Assembly: GCA_963706515.1 (NCBI GenBank) | Contig: CAVPMW010000007.1 | Location: 62,001-126,000 of the forward strand | DNA length: 64,000 nucleotides | Origin: CAVPMW01 sp963706515 | GTDB lineage: Bacteria; Chloroflexota; Anaerolineae; Anaerolineales; UBA4823 | Direction of reading: 5' to 3' | Shown here: piece after piece, positions 1 to 9,769 of the stretch | How the letters are laid out: every line of letters begins with the position of its first letter | How positions within the stretch are numbered: the first letter of the stretch is position 1 | Position numbers and translations under genes: made by a program | The notes under the pieces: model-generated | What the model saw: only the letters and a program-made list of their open reading frames with translations | Databases searched by the model: none | What the model was told of the DNA's origin: nothing

Positions 1-1402
1 GCTGCTCGTGCTGGCTAACCTGCTCGCCAGCCGTACATTTATTGCTGGCTCCGCCCTGGCATTAATCCTCGTCATCCTGACTCTGGTCTTCGGCCGCGCC
101 TGGTGCGGCTGGCTGTGTCCCCTGGGTACCACCCTGGACCTGTTTTCCTTGAAACGCTGGCGGGGCAGCCGCCCTGCTCCCCCCGAGAGCTGGAGAGGGA
201 TCAAATATTTCCTGCTGCTGACCATCCTGGTCGCGGCATTATTCGGTAATCTCACCCTGCTGGTATTTGACCCGCTGGCGCTCCTGATGCGCAGCCTGGC
301 AGCCAGTCTGTGGCCTGCAGTCGATCAAACCTTCAGCGCTGCCGAAGCCATCCTTTACAAGGTCCCTTTTATGGAAGCGCCAGTCTCAGCCCTGGACAGC
401 TGGCTGCGCCCGATGGTTTTCCCCACCGAGCCGGTCTTCTACCGCAGCGCGGTTTTCTTCGCTGCATTTTTCCTCGGGGTGATCGCTCTTAATCTACTCG
501 CGCAGCGCTTCTGGTGCCGCTACCTCTGCCCGTTGGGAGGCCTCCTCGGTATCTTGAGCAAGGTCTCTCTTTTCCGCCGCGAAGTAGGCGAGGCTTGCAA
601 AGGCTGTACCCTGTGCACCGGCGTCTGTCCCACCGGGACGATCAACCCCGCCAAAGGCTACGCCAGCGATCCCAGTGAGTGTACGCTGTGCCTGGACTGC
701 CTTGAGACCTGCCCGCGCAGCCATATTGTATTTAAGCCGCAGGTGTCCTTAGCAGGTTGGAACCATTACGACCCTGGTCGCAGGCAGGCGTTGCTGGCGA
801 TTGGCAGCGCGGTTGCCGGCGTGGCGCTATTTCACAGCAGCGCCCTGGCTAAACGCGAGCCTCCCTTCCTACTGCGCCCGCCCGGCGCGCGCGAGGCGAA
901 TGATGATATTCTGGATTTAACGAAGTGCGTCCGCTGCGCCGAGTGCATCCGCGCCTGCCCGACCAGCGGTCTTCAGCCGGCTGTTTTCGAAGCCGGCTTG
1001 CAAGGTTTCAGCACGCCGGTCCTGGTCCCGCGGCTGGGCTACTGCGATTACTCCTGCAACGCCTGCGGACAGGTTTGCCCGGTACAAGCCATCCCGCCAA
1101 TGAGCCTCGAGGAGAAGCGCCAGGCGGTCATCGGGAAAGCCTATATCGATGAAAATCGCTGTATCGCCTGGTCAGACCATCAACCGTGCATCGTCTGTGA
1201 GGAGATGTGCCCGCTGCCCGATAAAGCTATCCAGCTCGAGCAGTCTCAGGTGTGGAGCCCAGATGGGGAGCTCATCTCATTGCAGCTGCCCCATGTTATC
1301 CGCGAGCGCTGCATTGGCTGTGGGATTTGCGAGTATAAATGCCCGGTGAACAGCGTAGCTGCCATCCGCGTTTACGTCCCTGACGCTGCGGTCCCGTTTT
1401 AA
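1..1402 (+). CDS. Membrane-bound polyferredoxin, NapH/NapG-like fusion (5' end outside window)
   Basis: Probable membrane electron-transfer protein that passes electrons through several iron-sulfur clusters. The reading frame is open to the window edge, so the GTG at 8 is not necessarily the start. The N-terminal part is hydrophobic and carries two NapH-type motifs, WCGWLCPLG and CRYLCPLGG, each just after a membrane segment. The soluble part then has at least six cysteine groups of ferredoxin type, for example CKGCTLCTGVCP, CTLCLDCLETCP, CVRCAECIRACP and CIGCGICEYKCP. A GRRQALL stretch near residue 257, followed by a hydrophobic run, resembles the start of a NapG/MauM protein, so the gene looks like NapH fused to NapG. 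The partner oxidoreductase is not in the window. Family assignment is confident; the physiological electron donor and acceptor are not known. Confidence 0.8.
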   Translation, partial: LLVLANLLASRTFIAGSALALILVILTLVFGRAWCGWLCPLGTTLDLFSLKRWRGSRPAPPESWRGIKYFLLLTILVAALFGNLTLLVFDPLALLMRSLAASLWPAVDQTFSAAEAILYKVPFMEAPVSALDSWLRPMVFPTEPVFYRSAVFFAAFFLGVIALNLLAQRFWCRYLCPLGGLLGILSKVSLFRREVGEACKGCTLCTGVCPTGTINPAKGYASDPSECTLCLDCLETCPRSHIVFKPQVSLAGWNHYDPGRRQALLAIGSAVAGVALFHSSALAKREPPFLLRPPGAREANDDILDLTKCVRCAECIRACPTSGLQPAVFEAGLQGFSTPVLVPRLGYCDYSCNACGQVCPVQAIPPMSLEEKRQAVIGKAYIDENRCIAWSDHQPCIVCEEMCPLPDKAIQLEQSQVWSPDGELISLQLPHVIRERCIGCGICEYKCPVNSVAAIRVYVPDAAVPF

Positions 1403-1426
1403 CTGGGTCGGATCGAGGCGCGAATA

Positions 1427-1474
1427 AAAAAAACCGACAGTTGGGCGGCGCTGCCGCCCAACTGTCGGTTTTTT
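1427..1474. terminator. Bidirectional intrinsic terminator between convergent genes
   Basis: A perfect 16-bp stem (1434-1449 with 1453-1468) and a 3-nt loop is flanked by an A run on the left and a T run on the right. It lies 30 nt after the ferredoxin gene and before the stop of the opposite-strand gene at 1504, so it can end both transcripts. Confidence 0.85.
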
Positions 1475-1503
1475 CGCATTTTTTCACTCTCAGCCACGTA
1501 AGG

Positions 1504-2988
1504 CTATAACGAGACGCCTTCCTGCAGGATCATACGCCCGTCCGCGGCAGGCAAAAAGGTGAGGGGACCCTGGGGAATCAGCTTGGTGATCTCCAGATAG
1601 CCAGCATCCATGTATTCCCAGATCAGCTGGAATGGAGCTTTGCCAGCCACCCATTTCTCGGTAATCATCACGCCGTGTCCGGGAAGCACGACGAAGGCAA
1701 TCCGGCGAGGATCGTCGGGGTTATTGAGCGATGCGGAGCGCGAAAAAGCCGATTGGATCACGCGTGCCTGGGCATCCGATCCACATGAAACCGGGAAATG
1801 GTAATAGGGTGGGTCCAGGTAAACATTTTCAACATATACCGGGTTGTAGGCTTGCACCCCGCGGTGCCCGTGCAATTTGGAGCGGGTAACCGGGACTTCA
1901 TCAGTAATCCCCCACTCCTCTCCTAACCGGATGCGCGGCAGGTTCCCATCCATCGCAATCATCTCGACAGCTTCAGACGATGGTGGGTCATTGCGTTTTC
2001 CTTCGACATGGCGCACCAGGGCGCCTTTCCCATCGGGTCGCACGCCGCTGATGACCGCCAGCTCATTGTCAGTCAGGTTGTATTTTTCTACCGGGCGGGC
2101 ACTGCCGGTGACCGTTGAGATCAGCACCCCGATTTTCGGCTCCCAGGATGAAAAGCAGCCTTCGCTGTACTGGCTGGATACTGCGTCATTGATCGATGGG
2201 ACATTTGCCAAATTTGCGATCCGCACCATCTCCGTGAAGAAGTGACGCTCGCCCAGCAGGTGACCGGCGCGGATCATAGCTGGCGGCGTGGTCAAACTCT
2301 GCCACACTGCCCAGGGGATCGGATCGCCGCTCTCCTCATGCTCAGTTACCTCACCTGAGCTTATCGAAGTGGCAATGCGCAGGGCAATATCGTCGTAAAA
2401 TGAAAGTGGATCCTCGGCGGTAATCCGCGGATACGCGCCTACCAGATCGAAAATGTAAGCCTCCTCAGGATGGTTGTGCCCGACGACGAGGATCAGGCGG
2501 ATGCATTTCGCCTGTGTTTGCAATATTCGCAGCAGTGCCAGGATCGGACCACCCCGGCATCCCTGCTCATAGAGAGTCAGGTACGCTTCACTTGCCAGAC
2601 CAGGGAAGGGATAATCAGCGGGTTCAGGGTGAGACTTTTTCAGAACTCCTGCCAGGTAGTCCAACATCTCCTGCAATTTTTCGGGGGTGACCTCCAGTAT
2701 GGTGACCACAGATGGAGTGTGTTCCAGGTGAAATTTCATCCGGGCGGTAAACATATAGCCTTGCCGCCAGCTGAGCGCCTCACCGAAAGGTGCAGTAGTA
2801 AATAAGATATCTATTCCAGGCTGGGGAGATGGCAAAATCTGGTGACCCAGCTCCCGGTAGCTCTCTAATAACCTGCCGGCAAATTCATCGAGCAGCGGCG
2901 AAGTGATACCTGGAGTGTAGGCGATCTTTAAACTGTGCAGCCAGGGATGTACGACCTTTGTAGAAGCCGAAGTGTATGTATCCGTCAT
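1504..2988 (-). CDS. Conserved hypothetical protein, 494 aa
   Basis: I do not recognise the family. The protein is soluble-looking, has no signal peptide or membrane segment, and is of mixed alpha/beta composition. Possible functional residues lie in the second half: a HGHRGVQAYNPVY stretch, a PPYYHFPVSCGSDAQ stretch and a VVLPGHGVMITEKW stretch, which contain His, Cys and Asp residues that could bind metal or catalyse. The ATG at 2988 opens a frame without interruption. It is a single gene: the ferredoxin gene converges on it from the left, and the tRNA-Ser genes lie upstream on the same strand behind their own terminator. The coding potential is clear from length and codon structure; the function is not. 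Confidence 0.6.
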   Translation of the reverse strand: MTDTYTSASTKVVHPWLHSLKIAYTPGITSPLLDEFAGRLLESYRELGHQILPSPQPGIDILFTTAPFGEALSWRQGYMFTARMKFHLEHTPSVVTILEVTPEKLQEMLDYLAGVLKKSHPEPADYPFPGLASEAYLTLYEQGCRGGPILALLRILQTQAKCIRLILVVGHNHPEEAYIFDLVGAYPRITAEDPLSFYDDIALRIATSISSGEVTEHEESGDPIPWAVWQSLTTPPAMIRAGHLLGERHFFTEMVRIANLANVPSINDAVSSQYSEGCFSSWEPKIGVLISTVTGSARPVEKYNLTDNELAVISGVRPDGKGALVRHVEGKRNDPPSSEAVEMIAMDGNLPRIRLGEEWGITDEVPVTRSKLHGHRGVQAYNPVYVENVYLDPPYYHFPVSCGSDAQARVIQSAFSRSASLNNPDDPRRIAFVVLPGHGVMITEKWVAGKAPFQLIWEYMDAGYLEITKLIPQGPLTFLPAADGRMILQEGVSL

Positions 2989-3120
2989 CCGTCCTTTATC
3001 CTCAATTAGACCGAATTGCTTACATCATCTGGAAATAGCGGCAGGTGATCCGTAATTTTAGTGCCGGTATCCAAAACAATTATAGTGTACTTTGTGGCTG
3101 CTGGAATTAAAAGCAGATAG

Positions 3121-3149
3121 TAAAAATGCCTGCTCTTTCAAGCAGGCAT
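3121..3149 (-). terminator. Terminator after the tRNA-Ser genes
   Basis: A perfect 9-bp stem (3126-3134 with 3141-3149) with a 6-nt loop is followed on the minus strand by a run of five T. It lies 10 nt past the 3' end of tRNA-Ser(GCU). Confidence 0.8.
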
Positions 3150-3158
3150 CTCAACAGG

Positions 3159-3249
3159 CGGGGAGGGCGGGATTCGAACCCACGGTCGAGGCGTTCACCC
3201 CGACAACCACTTAGCAGGCGGTCCCATTCAGCCACTCTGGCACCTCCCC
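3159..3249 (-). tRNA. tRNA-Ser (anticodon GCU)
   Basis: The 91-nt sequence folds into a cloverleaf with a perfect 7-bp acceptor stem (GGGGAGG with CCTCCCC), discriminator G, the long variable arm typical of serine tRNAs, and a TTCGAAT T-loop. The anticodon loop is CTGCTAA, giving GCU, which reads AGC/AGU. The CCA end is not encoded. Confidence 0.95.
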
Positions 3250-3335
3250 GGGCAAGGACCGGTATTGGCTCGCCGGGTAAACTGCTGCCCAGGCTCGCCA
3301 AATTAACCCACAGGCATTGTCCGGCAATATTAAGG

Positions 3336-3420
3336 CGGAGGGAGAGGGATTCGAACCCACGATGGATTTCTCCATACCTGTTTTCAAGACAGGCGCCTTA
3401 AGCCACTCGGCCATCCCTCC
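3336..3420 (-). tRNA. tRNA-Ser (anticodon UGA)
   Basis: An 85-nt class II cloverleaf has a perfect acceptor stem (GGAGGGA with TCCCTCC), a long variable arm, a TTCGAAT loop and the anticodon loop CTTGAAA, giving UGA. The T stem has one apparent T-T mismatch. It probably shares a transcript with the tRNA-Ser(GCU) gene 86 nt downstream. Confidence 0.95.
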
Positions 3421-3453
3421 ATTCCGGGTAAAAATTCCCTCCGGAGCGGAAGA

Positions 3454-3482
3454 ATTCTACCACATCCAATGTTCAGGTGCAA
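3454..3482 (-). promoter_or_regulatory. Sigma-70-type promoter for the tRNA-Ser pair
   Basis: On the minus strand, TTGCAC (3477-3482) and TAGAAT (3454-3459) are separated by exactly 17 nt. The -10 box lies about 34 nt upstream of tRNA-Ser(UGA). Confidence 0.65.
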
Positions 3483-3606
3483 CGCGGCCTGGTGGGATTG
3501 CGGATCTGACCACTGCAGTTTCCGCAGATATCCGCCCACCCTCCGTGCTATACTTGTTTTGGAACGGCCTATCCTGGCTGCTTTACCTCGGTTTACCTGG
3601 AAAAAT

Positions 3607-5124
3607 ATGTCACGCCTCGCCCGCTCCACCTTAATTGTTGCCGTCTTCTTCGGCCTGGAAAAAATCCTCGGCTACATTCGCTATATTATCATCGCCCGCC
3701 AGTTCGGCTACTCTGCTCAATCCGACGCCTTTTACGTTGCAAACAACATCCCGGACTTGATCCTGGCATTGATATCCGGGGGAGCGCTGGCGGTTGCCTT
3801 CATCCCGGTATTGTCCGAATATCTGGAGAGAAGCGGCAGGCCGGCCTTGTGGGAAATCTTCTCCCGGGTAGCCAACCTCGTCTTCCTGGCAACAGCAACC
3901 CTGTCTGCCCTCGTCGCCATCTTCGCCGTCCCGCTGGTGCGCAATTGGATTGCACCCGGTTTTACCCCGGAAGAGCAGCTTCTGGCAGCCAATTTAATGC
4001 GCATCAACCTGCTGGCTACCTTCTTATTGTCCATCGGCGGGCTGATCATTGCCGGGTTGCAGGCCAACCAATATTTCTTCCTGCCTGCCCTTGCCCCAGC
4101 CATGTACGACCTGGGCGCGCTGTTCGGCGTCCTCATCCTCGCCCCAACCACCGGCTATCAGATCGGTCCGCTCCAGCTGCCCGCTGTTGGTTTGGGCATC
4201 TATGGGGTGATGATCGGTATCGTCCTCGGCGCCGCCCTGTTCATCCTCGTCCAAATTCCGGGGCTGATCCGCTACCAGTTCCACTGGCTGCCCGTTTTGT
4301 CCCTGCGAGATCCGGGAGTGATCAAAGTTCTGTCCTTGATGGGACCGCGTGTCCTGACCGCCGGTTTTATCTACCTGATCTTCATCGCCCAGGAGAACAT
4401 CGCCTCGCGGTTGGCTACAGGCTCGGTATCATTTATTAACTATGGCTGGCTGTTCCAGCAGGTGCCCGAAACAATCATCGGCACTGCGATCGCTACCGCC
4501 CTGCTGCCGACAATATCGGAGCTGTTCACCCGCGGCGAGAAATCCGCCTTCCAGGACACTCTCAACCGCTCCCTGCGGGTGATCCTGGCGCTGACCATCC
4601 CGATTACCTGCCTCATTGCGATTGCCATTCCGCCTTTCGTTGGCATCCTGGGAGGTTCGGCTGCCGACCAATCAATCCTGGTTTGGGTCACGCGCGCCTT
4701 TATGATCGGTCTGGCTGGTCAGGCGCTGCTGGAAGTCGGCTCACGCGCTTTTTATTCCCAGCAAAAAGCTTTGGTTCCTCTGGCGACTTCGTTTATAACC
4801 CTGATCGTGTTTATAATCCTTGCCGTGATCCTGGGCTCCCGTCTGGCAGCCCCCGGCATAGCACTGGCTAACTCCCTCGCCTTTTCGCTCGAAGGTCTTC
4901 TCCTGTGGATACTATTGAACCGGGGGTTCCCGGGAATCTTGAAATCGGGGGGCACACTGGTCCGCGTCCTGCTCGGTTCCAGCCTGGCTGCCTTAATCGC
5001 CTACTTCATCTTCAACCTCACCTTTCTACCGTCCTTGCTCCTTGCCTTGCTCGCGATGGCGGTGGGCGCCATAATCGTACTGCCGTTCATCTGGCCCGAG
5101 CTTAAAATATTGGTAAAGCTGTGA
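3607..5124 (+). CDS. murJ: Lipid II flippase MurJ
   Basis: MurJ moves lipid-linked peptidoglycan precursor across the inner membrane. The 505-aa product is almost entirely hydrophobic, with about 14 membrane segments. It carries the family's early signature: a GYIRYIIIARQFG stretch near residue 20, then SDAFYVANNIPDLI and a Gly-rich GGALAVAFIPV segment. Length matches the family (about 500-520 aa). The frame stays open upstream to 3469, but the extra 46 residues are not MurJ-like, so I chose the ATG at 3607. A possible -10 (TATACT near 3550) precedes it, opposite the tRNA promoter. It is transcribed alone, ahead of the subtilase gene. Confidence 0.9.
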   Translation: MSRLARSTLIVAVFFGLEKILGYIRYIIIARQFGYSAQSDAFYVANNIPDLILALISGGALAVAFIPVLSEYLERSGRPALWEIFSRVANLVFLATATLSALVAIFAVPLVRNWIAPGFTPEEQLLAANLMRINLLATFLLSIGGLIIAGLQANQYFFLPALAPAMYDLGALFGVLILAPTTGYQIGPLQLPAVGLGIYGVMIGIVLGAALFILVQIPGLIRYQFHWLPVLSLRDPGVIKVLSLMGPRVLTAGFIYLIFIAQENIASRLATGSVSFINYGWLFQQVPETIIGTAIATALLPTISELFTRGEKSAFQDTLNRSLRVILALTIPITCLIAIAIPPFVGILGGSAADQSILVWVTRAFMIGLAGQALLEVGSRAFYSQQKALVPLATSFITLIVFIILAVILGSRLAAPGIALANSLAFSLEGLLLWILLNRGFPGILKSGGTLVRVLLGSSLAALIAYFIFNLTFLPSLLLALLAMAVGAIIVLPFIWPELKILVKL

Positions 5125-5206
5125 GATTCGATCCGTTCCCGCTGCTAGATCGTATTGAACATACCCGGATCATCCATGCCTCCGAAGGAATAAAAAGGTA
5201 GCTGCC

Positions 5207-7392
5207 ATGCATCGCCAAAGATCCCTCTTCGCTCTCCTTGGAATGATTGCTCTGCTGTTCTCTGGTTTCAAACCACAGGCAAACCAGCCGGTTCAGGATT
5301 GGCGTACCCGGGTCGATCCCTGGGTATTGACCTCCGCTGCCCAGGGGGACACAGAATTTCTCGTCTTCTTAAGCGAGCAGGCTGACCTCAGCAAAGCAGC
5401 CAGCTTGCCCACCAAGGCTGAGAAAGGCGCATACGTCTACCAGCAGCTGACGGTTGAAGCAGAACGCACCCAGGGACCTGTATTGCGTGAATTAGCAGCT
5501 GCAGGCGTTCCTTACCAGCCTTATTGGGTAGCCAATATGATCTGGGTGCGCGGTGGAATGGACCTCGTTTCCAGCCTTGCCTCCCGCCCCGATGTCGCCC
5601 ACATCTATGCAAATCCCTTGGTGAAATTCGAGGAGCCTTCACAGGCTGCGGGGGATGAACACGCTCCTGGTACGCCGGATACGGTTGAATGGAACATTTC
5701 CCAGGTGCATGCCCCCCAGGTCTGGTCAGCCGGGTATACCGGTCAAGGCGCGGTGATTGGCGGGCAGGATACCGGCTATCAATGGAATCATCCGGCGCTG
5801 GTCAACCAGTACCGCGGCAACAGCGGGATTATCGTCAACCATAATTACAACTGGCACGATGCGATCCATTCCGGAGGGGGCTCCTGCGGATTCAATTCGC
5901 CATTTCCCTGCGACGACTACGGGCACGGCACCCATACCATGGGCACTATGGTCGGCGATGACGGCGGGACGAACCAGACCGGCATGGCGCCCGGGGCGCG
6001 CTGGATCGGCTGTCGCAATATGAATGTAGGTGTGGGCACTCCCGCTACCTACAGCGAATGCTACCAGTGGTTCATCGCCCCGACGGATTTGAGCAACCTG
6101 AACCCGCGGCCTGACCTGGCGCCGGACGTGATCAACAACTCCTGGGGCTGTCCCCCATCCGAGGGCTGCACCGATCCGAACGTGCTGCTCACCGTGGTCA
6201 ATAACGTGCGCGCGGCCGGGATCGTCACCGCCCATTCGGCCGGAAATTCCGGGGCAAGCTTGCAGCACGGTCTCCGAGCCAGCGGCAATCTACGCAAACT
6301 CGTTTACCGTGGGAGCAACGGATAACACCGATACGATCGCCGGCTTCAGCAGCCGGGGTCCTGTGACCATCGATGGCAGCAGCCGCTTGAAGCCGAACGT
6401 CTCCGCTCCCGGCGTAAACGTCCGTTCGAGTGTGCCAGGAGGAAGCTATAGTAGCTTGAGTGGTACCAGCATGGCAGCCCCCCACGTTGCCGGGCTCGTG
6501 GCGCTGCTGATCTCCGCCCGCCCCAGCCTGGCTGGTCAGGTGGAAGAGATCGAGACCCTCATCGAACACTCGGCGCTGCCGCGTACGACGTCGCAGAACT
6601 GCGGCAGTGTGCCGGGTACTTCTATCCCCAACAATACCTATGGTTGGGGTCGGATCGATGCTTTAGCCGCCTACCAGGCTTTACGTCTTATCCTGAAGAA
6701 ATCAGTCTCCACAGCATCCATCCTACCGGGCAGCATATTGACATATACCCTGGCAATTACCAATACCCAAAGCAGTCTTCCTCTTACCAACCTGGTCCTG
6801 ACCGATATACTTCCTACAAGAACGAATTTCATTGGAGCGACCCCACCGTTCAATCTCAATGGGAATACTCTTCGCTGGGATTTTTCTCAGCTCACCGCTG
6901 GGACAGGTCAAACCGTCCATTTCTCCGTCCAAGTGCCCATTACTTCCACCGGGCAGGTTATTAACCACGATTATGGTGTGCACAGCGCCGAAGTTTCCCG
7001 TTCAGTCATAGGTCCCCCGGTTGCTACTACAATCCTTGCACCAGGCGTGGCGATCTCGCCACCATTCATTGTCGAGGTATTGCCTGGCACAACGATCACC
7101 CTGACCCATACCATCACCAATACTGGGAATGCCACCTCAACCTACACTTTGGCAGTTGCGGCTAATCCAAACTGGATTAATGGCAGCTCTCCTTCCAAAT
7201 CTCACCCTGGGACCGGGTCAATCCGCGCAGATCGAGCTGCCGGTGCTTGTCCCACCTGCCACTCCCAGAGGTACTTCCGCCATGATTTCTTGGACTGCCG
7301 AAATGGTGGGCAACCCTGCTGTTCATGACAACGTAACTGACTCGATCTTCATCTTGTACGGCAGCTACCTGCCTTTTATCGCCTCCCCCTGA
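5207..7392 (+). CDS. Secreted subtilisin-like (S8) serine protease with DUF11 tail, two frameshifts
   Basis: Extracellular endoprotease. A signal peptide (residues 1-26) is followed by an I9-type propeptide and the S8 domain: catalytic Asp in GGQDTGY, His in DYGHGTHTMGT, oxyanion Asn in SAGNSG, and Ser in SGTSMAAPHVAG. After it come a DUF11-type repeat (LTYTLAITNTQSS, VLTDILPTRTNF) and a second beta domain ending in YLPFIASP, a tail of a kind I recall as common in secreted Chloroflexi proteins. The frame breaks twice, each by one extra base: near 6260 (AAGCTTGC) and in the AAA at 7197-7199. Removing one base at each site gives a continuous 727-aa protein with all catalytic residues, so either the sequence has indel errors or the gene was lost very recently. 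Confidence 0.85.
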
Positions 7393-7407
7393 GATTTTAT
7401 TCAGTTA

Positions 7408-7528
7408 GGACTTACGCAGTTCGCTGAGGAATTGCTATCAGTATTGGAGCAATAAAGGTGAATGGGATCAAGCCAAACATTGGGGACGCCCCAAATTTCG
7501 CTAATTCGTGTGGGAGCTGCCTGAGTCC
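7408..7528. repeat. MITE-like element, family GGACTTACGCAGTT, degenerate copy
   Basis: The left end GGACTTACGCAGTTC and the right end GAGCTGCCTGAGTCC are imperfect inverted repeats, with TA on both flanks. The centre holds only a small hairpin (TTGGGGACGCCCCAA). It matches the ends of the elements at 17134 and 34591 and contains no gene. Confidence 0.6.
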
Positions 7529-7550
7529 TATACGAAAGAGGGACTTCGGT

Positions 7551-9737
7551 TTATTTCTGGTGGAGCAAGCGAGACGAGTTCGCCAGGATGCCCAGGTCCG
7601 GGATCGATTGAGCCGCGGCAGCAATCACCGGAGGCAGGAAACCTAACGCCGCCAGGGATAACCCGACCAGGTTATACAGCGCAGTGAAGCCGATATTCAT
7701 CTTGACGACGCGCATCGTCCGCCGAGAGATGTCGATCGCCTCAGGGATCAGGCTCCAATCCTCGCGCATCAAGGCGATGTGAGCGGCCTCGATTGCCACG
7801 CTTTGCTGGGCTGAGCCAATGGCAATGCCTACGTCCGCCTGAGCCAGCGCAGGAGCATCATTAACCCCATCCCCGATCATCACGACGGTGTGCCCCTGCG
7901 CCTGGTATTCCCGGACGATCCGGATCTTATCTTCAGGCAGCAGTCCTGCCCGGTACGCTAGGTCGAGATGACCGGCAATGGCTGCCGCGGTTTGCTCGTG
8001 ATCGCCGGTGAGCAATTCGATCTTTTCGAGGTTCCTCTGGCGCAGCGCGAGAATTGCGCCGGGTACTTCAGCCCGCAGGACATCCCCGGCGGCTAATACC
8101 CCCGCCAGGCTGCCGTCGATCCAAACATACAGCAGGGTCTGGCCGCGATCCTGCAGATCCGTTATCGCGGCAGGCAGCTCGAGATCATCGAGGACTTCCT
8201 GACCGGGCGCCATGCCCCCAGGTGGTAATTGACCCGGATGCGCCCGCCAATTGCCGATCTCCAACCAGCGTCCATCTACCCGGGCGCGCAGCCCAACCCC
8301 TGGCTGGGCAATAAACTCTTCTGGTTCCAACAGCTCCAAATCACGCTGGCGGGCTGCCCGGCGAACGGCCTCAGCCAGCGGGTGCTCCGAGTAGCGCTCG
8401 GCCGAGGCCGTCCAACGCAGCAGCTCAGCCTCTTGTGATTCCTTATCTGGCATGACGGAACCATCTTCCTGTAATTCTGCCTCAATCCACGCCGGTGCCG
8501 GAAAAATAGCGGTGATCTCCGGCTGACCCAGGGTTAGCGTCCCGGTTTTATCGATCAGCACCACATCTGCCTGAGCCAATAGCTCCAGGTAGCGCCCGCC
8601 TTTAATCATCAATCCGTGGCGCGCTGCCGCGCCGATCGAAGCAAGCATGGCAATCGGAGTCGCCAGGGCAAAGGAGCACGAGCAAGCCACCACCAGCACG
8701 GCGGCGGTTGCCAGGGGGTTTCGGCTGACTATGAAGGTCATCGCCGCGATCATCCCCACCACGGGCAGGTAGATCGCTGAAAACCGGTCGGCAACCCGTT
8801 GGACTTGCGCCTTACTTCCCTCCGCTTCTTCTACCAAATGGATGATCTGGCCATATGTGGAATCGTGACCGACCCGGCTGGCGCAGATGCGCAGGCTGCC
8901 GGCTTGCGCCAGGCTGGCAGCAAACACCTGGGCTCCAACGCCCACTTCGATGGGCATGGACTCGCCTGTAATCGAGGATTGGTCTACGGTCGCATGTCCG
9001 CCGAGTACCTCGCCGTCTACCGGGATCATCTCACCGGGCCGGACGATAACCAGATCACCCGGATGCACCTGCTCCACCGGCAGCTCAACTTCCCGCCCAC
9101 CTTGCTCCAGCCGGGCGTGGCGGGGGGCTGAGTCGCTCAGGCTTTTGAGAGCGTGCCGCGCCCTGTCTGCGGTGAGGTGTTCTACGTAATCACCGACGCG
9201 CATAAAAAATACGATCAGCAGTGCGGTTGCCCATTCTCCCACGGCAATCGCCGCGAGCACCCCAAGAGACATCAAGGTGTGCGAGATCACCTGTTTGTGC
9301 AGCGCAGCCCGGATGACATTGAGAAAAACGGGATAGCCCGCCGCGATTACAATCGCCAGCCAGATCGGCCAGGGGATCAGCGCGGTAAGCTTGCCGAACA
9401 AGCCCAACCATTCCCCGACAACGACCGCAAAAGCGATTACGCTAAACAATATCCCGAAGAGGATCAACACGGGCCGGGTGAAATTCTGCGCAACTCCGCT
9501 CTCATCGACGGGGTTTTCCGGGTCGCCAACCGAATATCCTGCTTCAGCAACAGCGTCCTTAATGGTAGCAAGCTCGACCTGGTTTCGATCGAGCTGGATC
9601 ACCGCTTTTTCGCTTACCAGGAATACGTCGACCGATCGAACCCCGGGCAGGGCGGCGATTGCTTTTTGCACGTGCATGGTGCATTCCTGGCAATCCATGC
9701 CCCGGATGGGGACTTCCATTACCGTCATCGTATCCAT
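7551..9737 (-). CDS. Heavy-metal P1B-type ATPase (Zn/Cd/Pb efflux type)
   Basis: Exports a soft metal cation across the membrane using ATP. The 728-aa protein starts with a heavy-metal-associated domain holding GMDCQEC near residue 13, then shows the P-type core: TGES actuator motif, DKTGTLT phosphorylation site, SEHPLAEA nucleotide-binding motif and GDGVNDAPAL hinge. The membrane metal site reads CSC (VACSCSFALATP) where most relatives have CPC. The last helices contain PDLGILANSSRLL, which fits the Asp-x-Gly pattern of Zn/Cd-type pumps better than the copper type. The gene begins 32 nt after the ArsR-type repressor gene and is surely co-transcribed with it. The metal is inferred from these motifs and the repressor's cysteines, not proven. 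Confidence 0.85.
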   Translation of the reverse strand: MDTMTVMEVPIRGMDCQECTMHVQKAIAALPGVRSVDVFLVSEKAVIQLDRNQVELATIKDAVAEAGYSVGDPENPVDESGVAQNFTRPVLILFGILFSVIAFAVVVGEWLGLFGKLTALIPWPIWLAIVIAAGYPVFLNVIRAALHKQVISHTLMSLGVLAAIAVGEWATALLIVFFMRVGDYVEHLTADRARHALKSLSDSAPRHARLEQGGREVELPVEQVHPGDLVIVRPGEMIPVDGEVLGGHATVDQSSITGESMPIEVGVGAQVFAASLAQAGSLRICASRVGHDSTYGQIIHLVEEAEGSKAQVQRVADRFSAIYLPVVGMIAAMTFIVSRNPLATAAVLVVACSCSFALATPIAMLASIGAAARHGLMIKGGRYLELLAQADVVLIDKTGTLTLGQPEITAIFPAPAWIEAELQEDGSVMPDKESQEAELLRWTASAERYSEHPLAEAVRRAARQRDLELLEPEEFIAQPGVGLRARVDGRWLEIGNWRAHPGQLPPGGMAPGQEVLDDLELPAAITDLQDRGQTLLYVWIDGSLAGVLAAGDVLRAEVPGAILALRQRNLEKIELLTGDHEQTAAAIAGHLDLAYRAGLLPEDKIRIVREYQAQGHTVVMIGDGVNDAPALAQADVGIAIGSAQQSVAIEAAHIALMREDWSLIPEAIDISRRTMRVVKMNIGFTALYNLVGLSLAALGFLPPVIAAAAQSIPDLGILANSSRLLHQK

Positions 9738-9769
9738 CGTAGTATTCTGGTCAACGCCTTAAATTGAAA

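Noticed and set aside
3126..3634. Protein-coding frames across the tRNA-Ser genes on both strands
   Set aside because: They follow the structure of the two tRNA genes and the promoter and have no protein-like composition.
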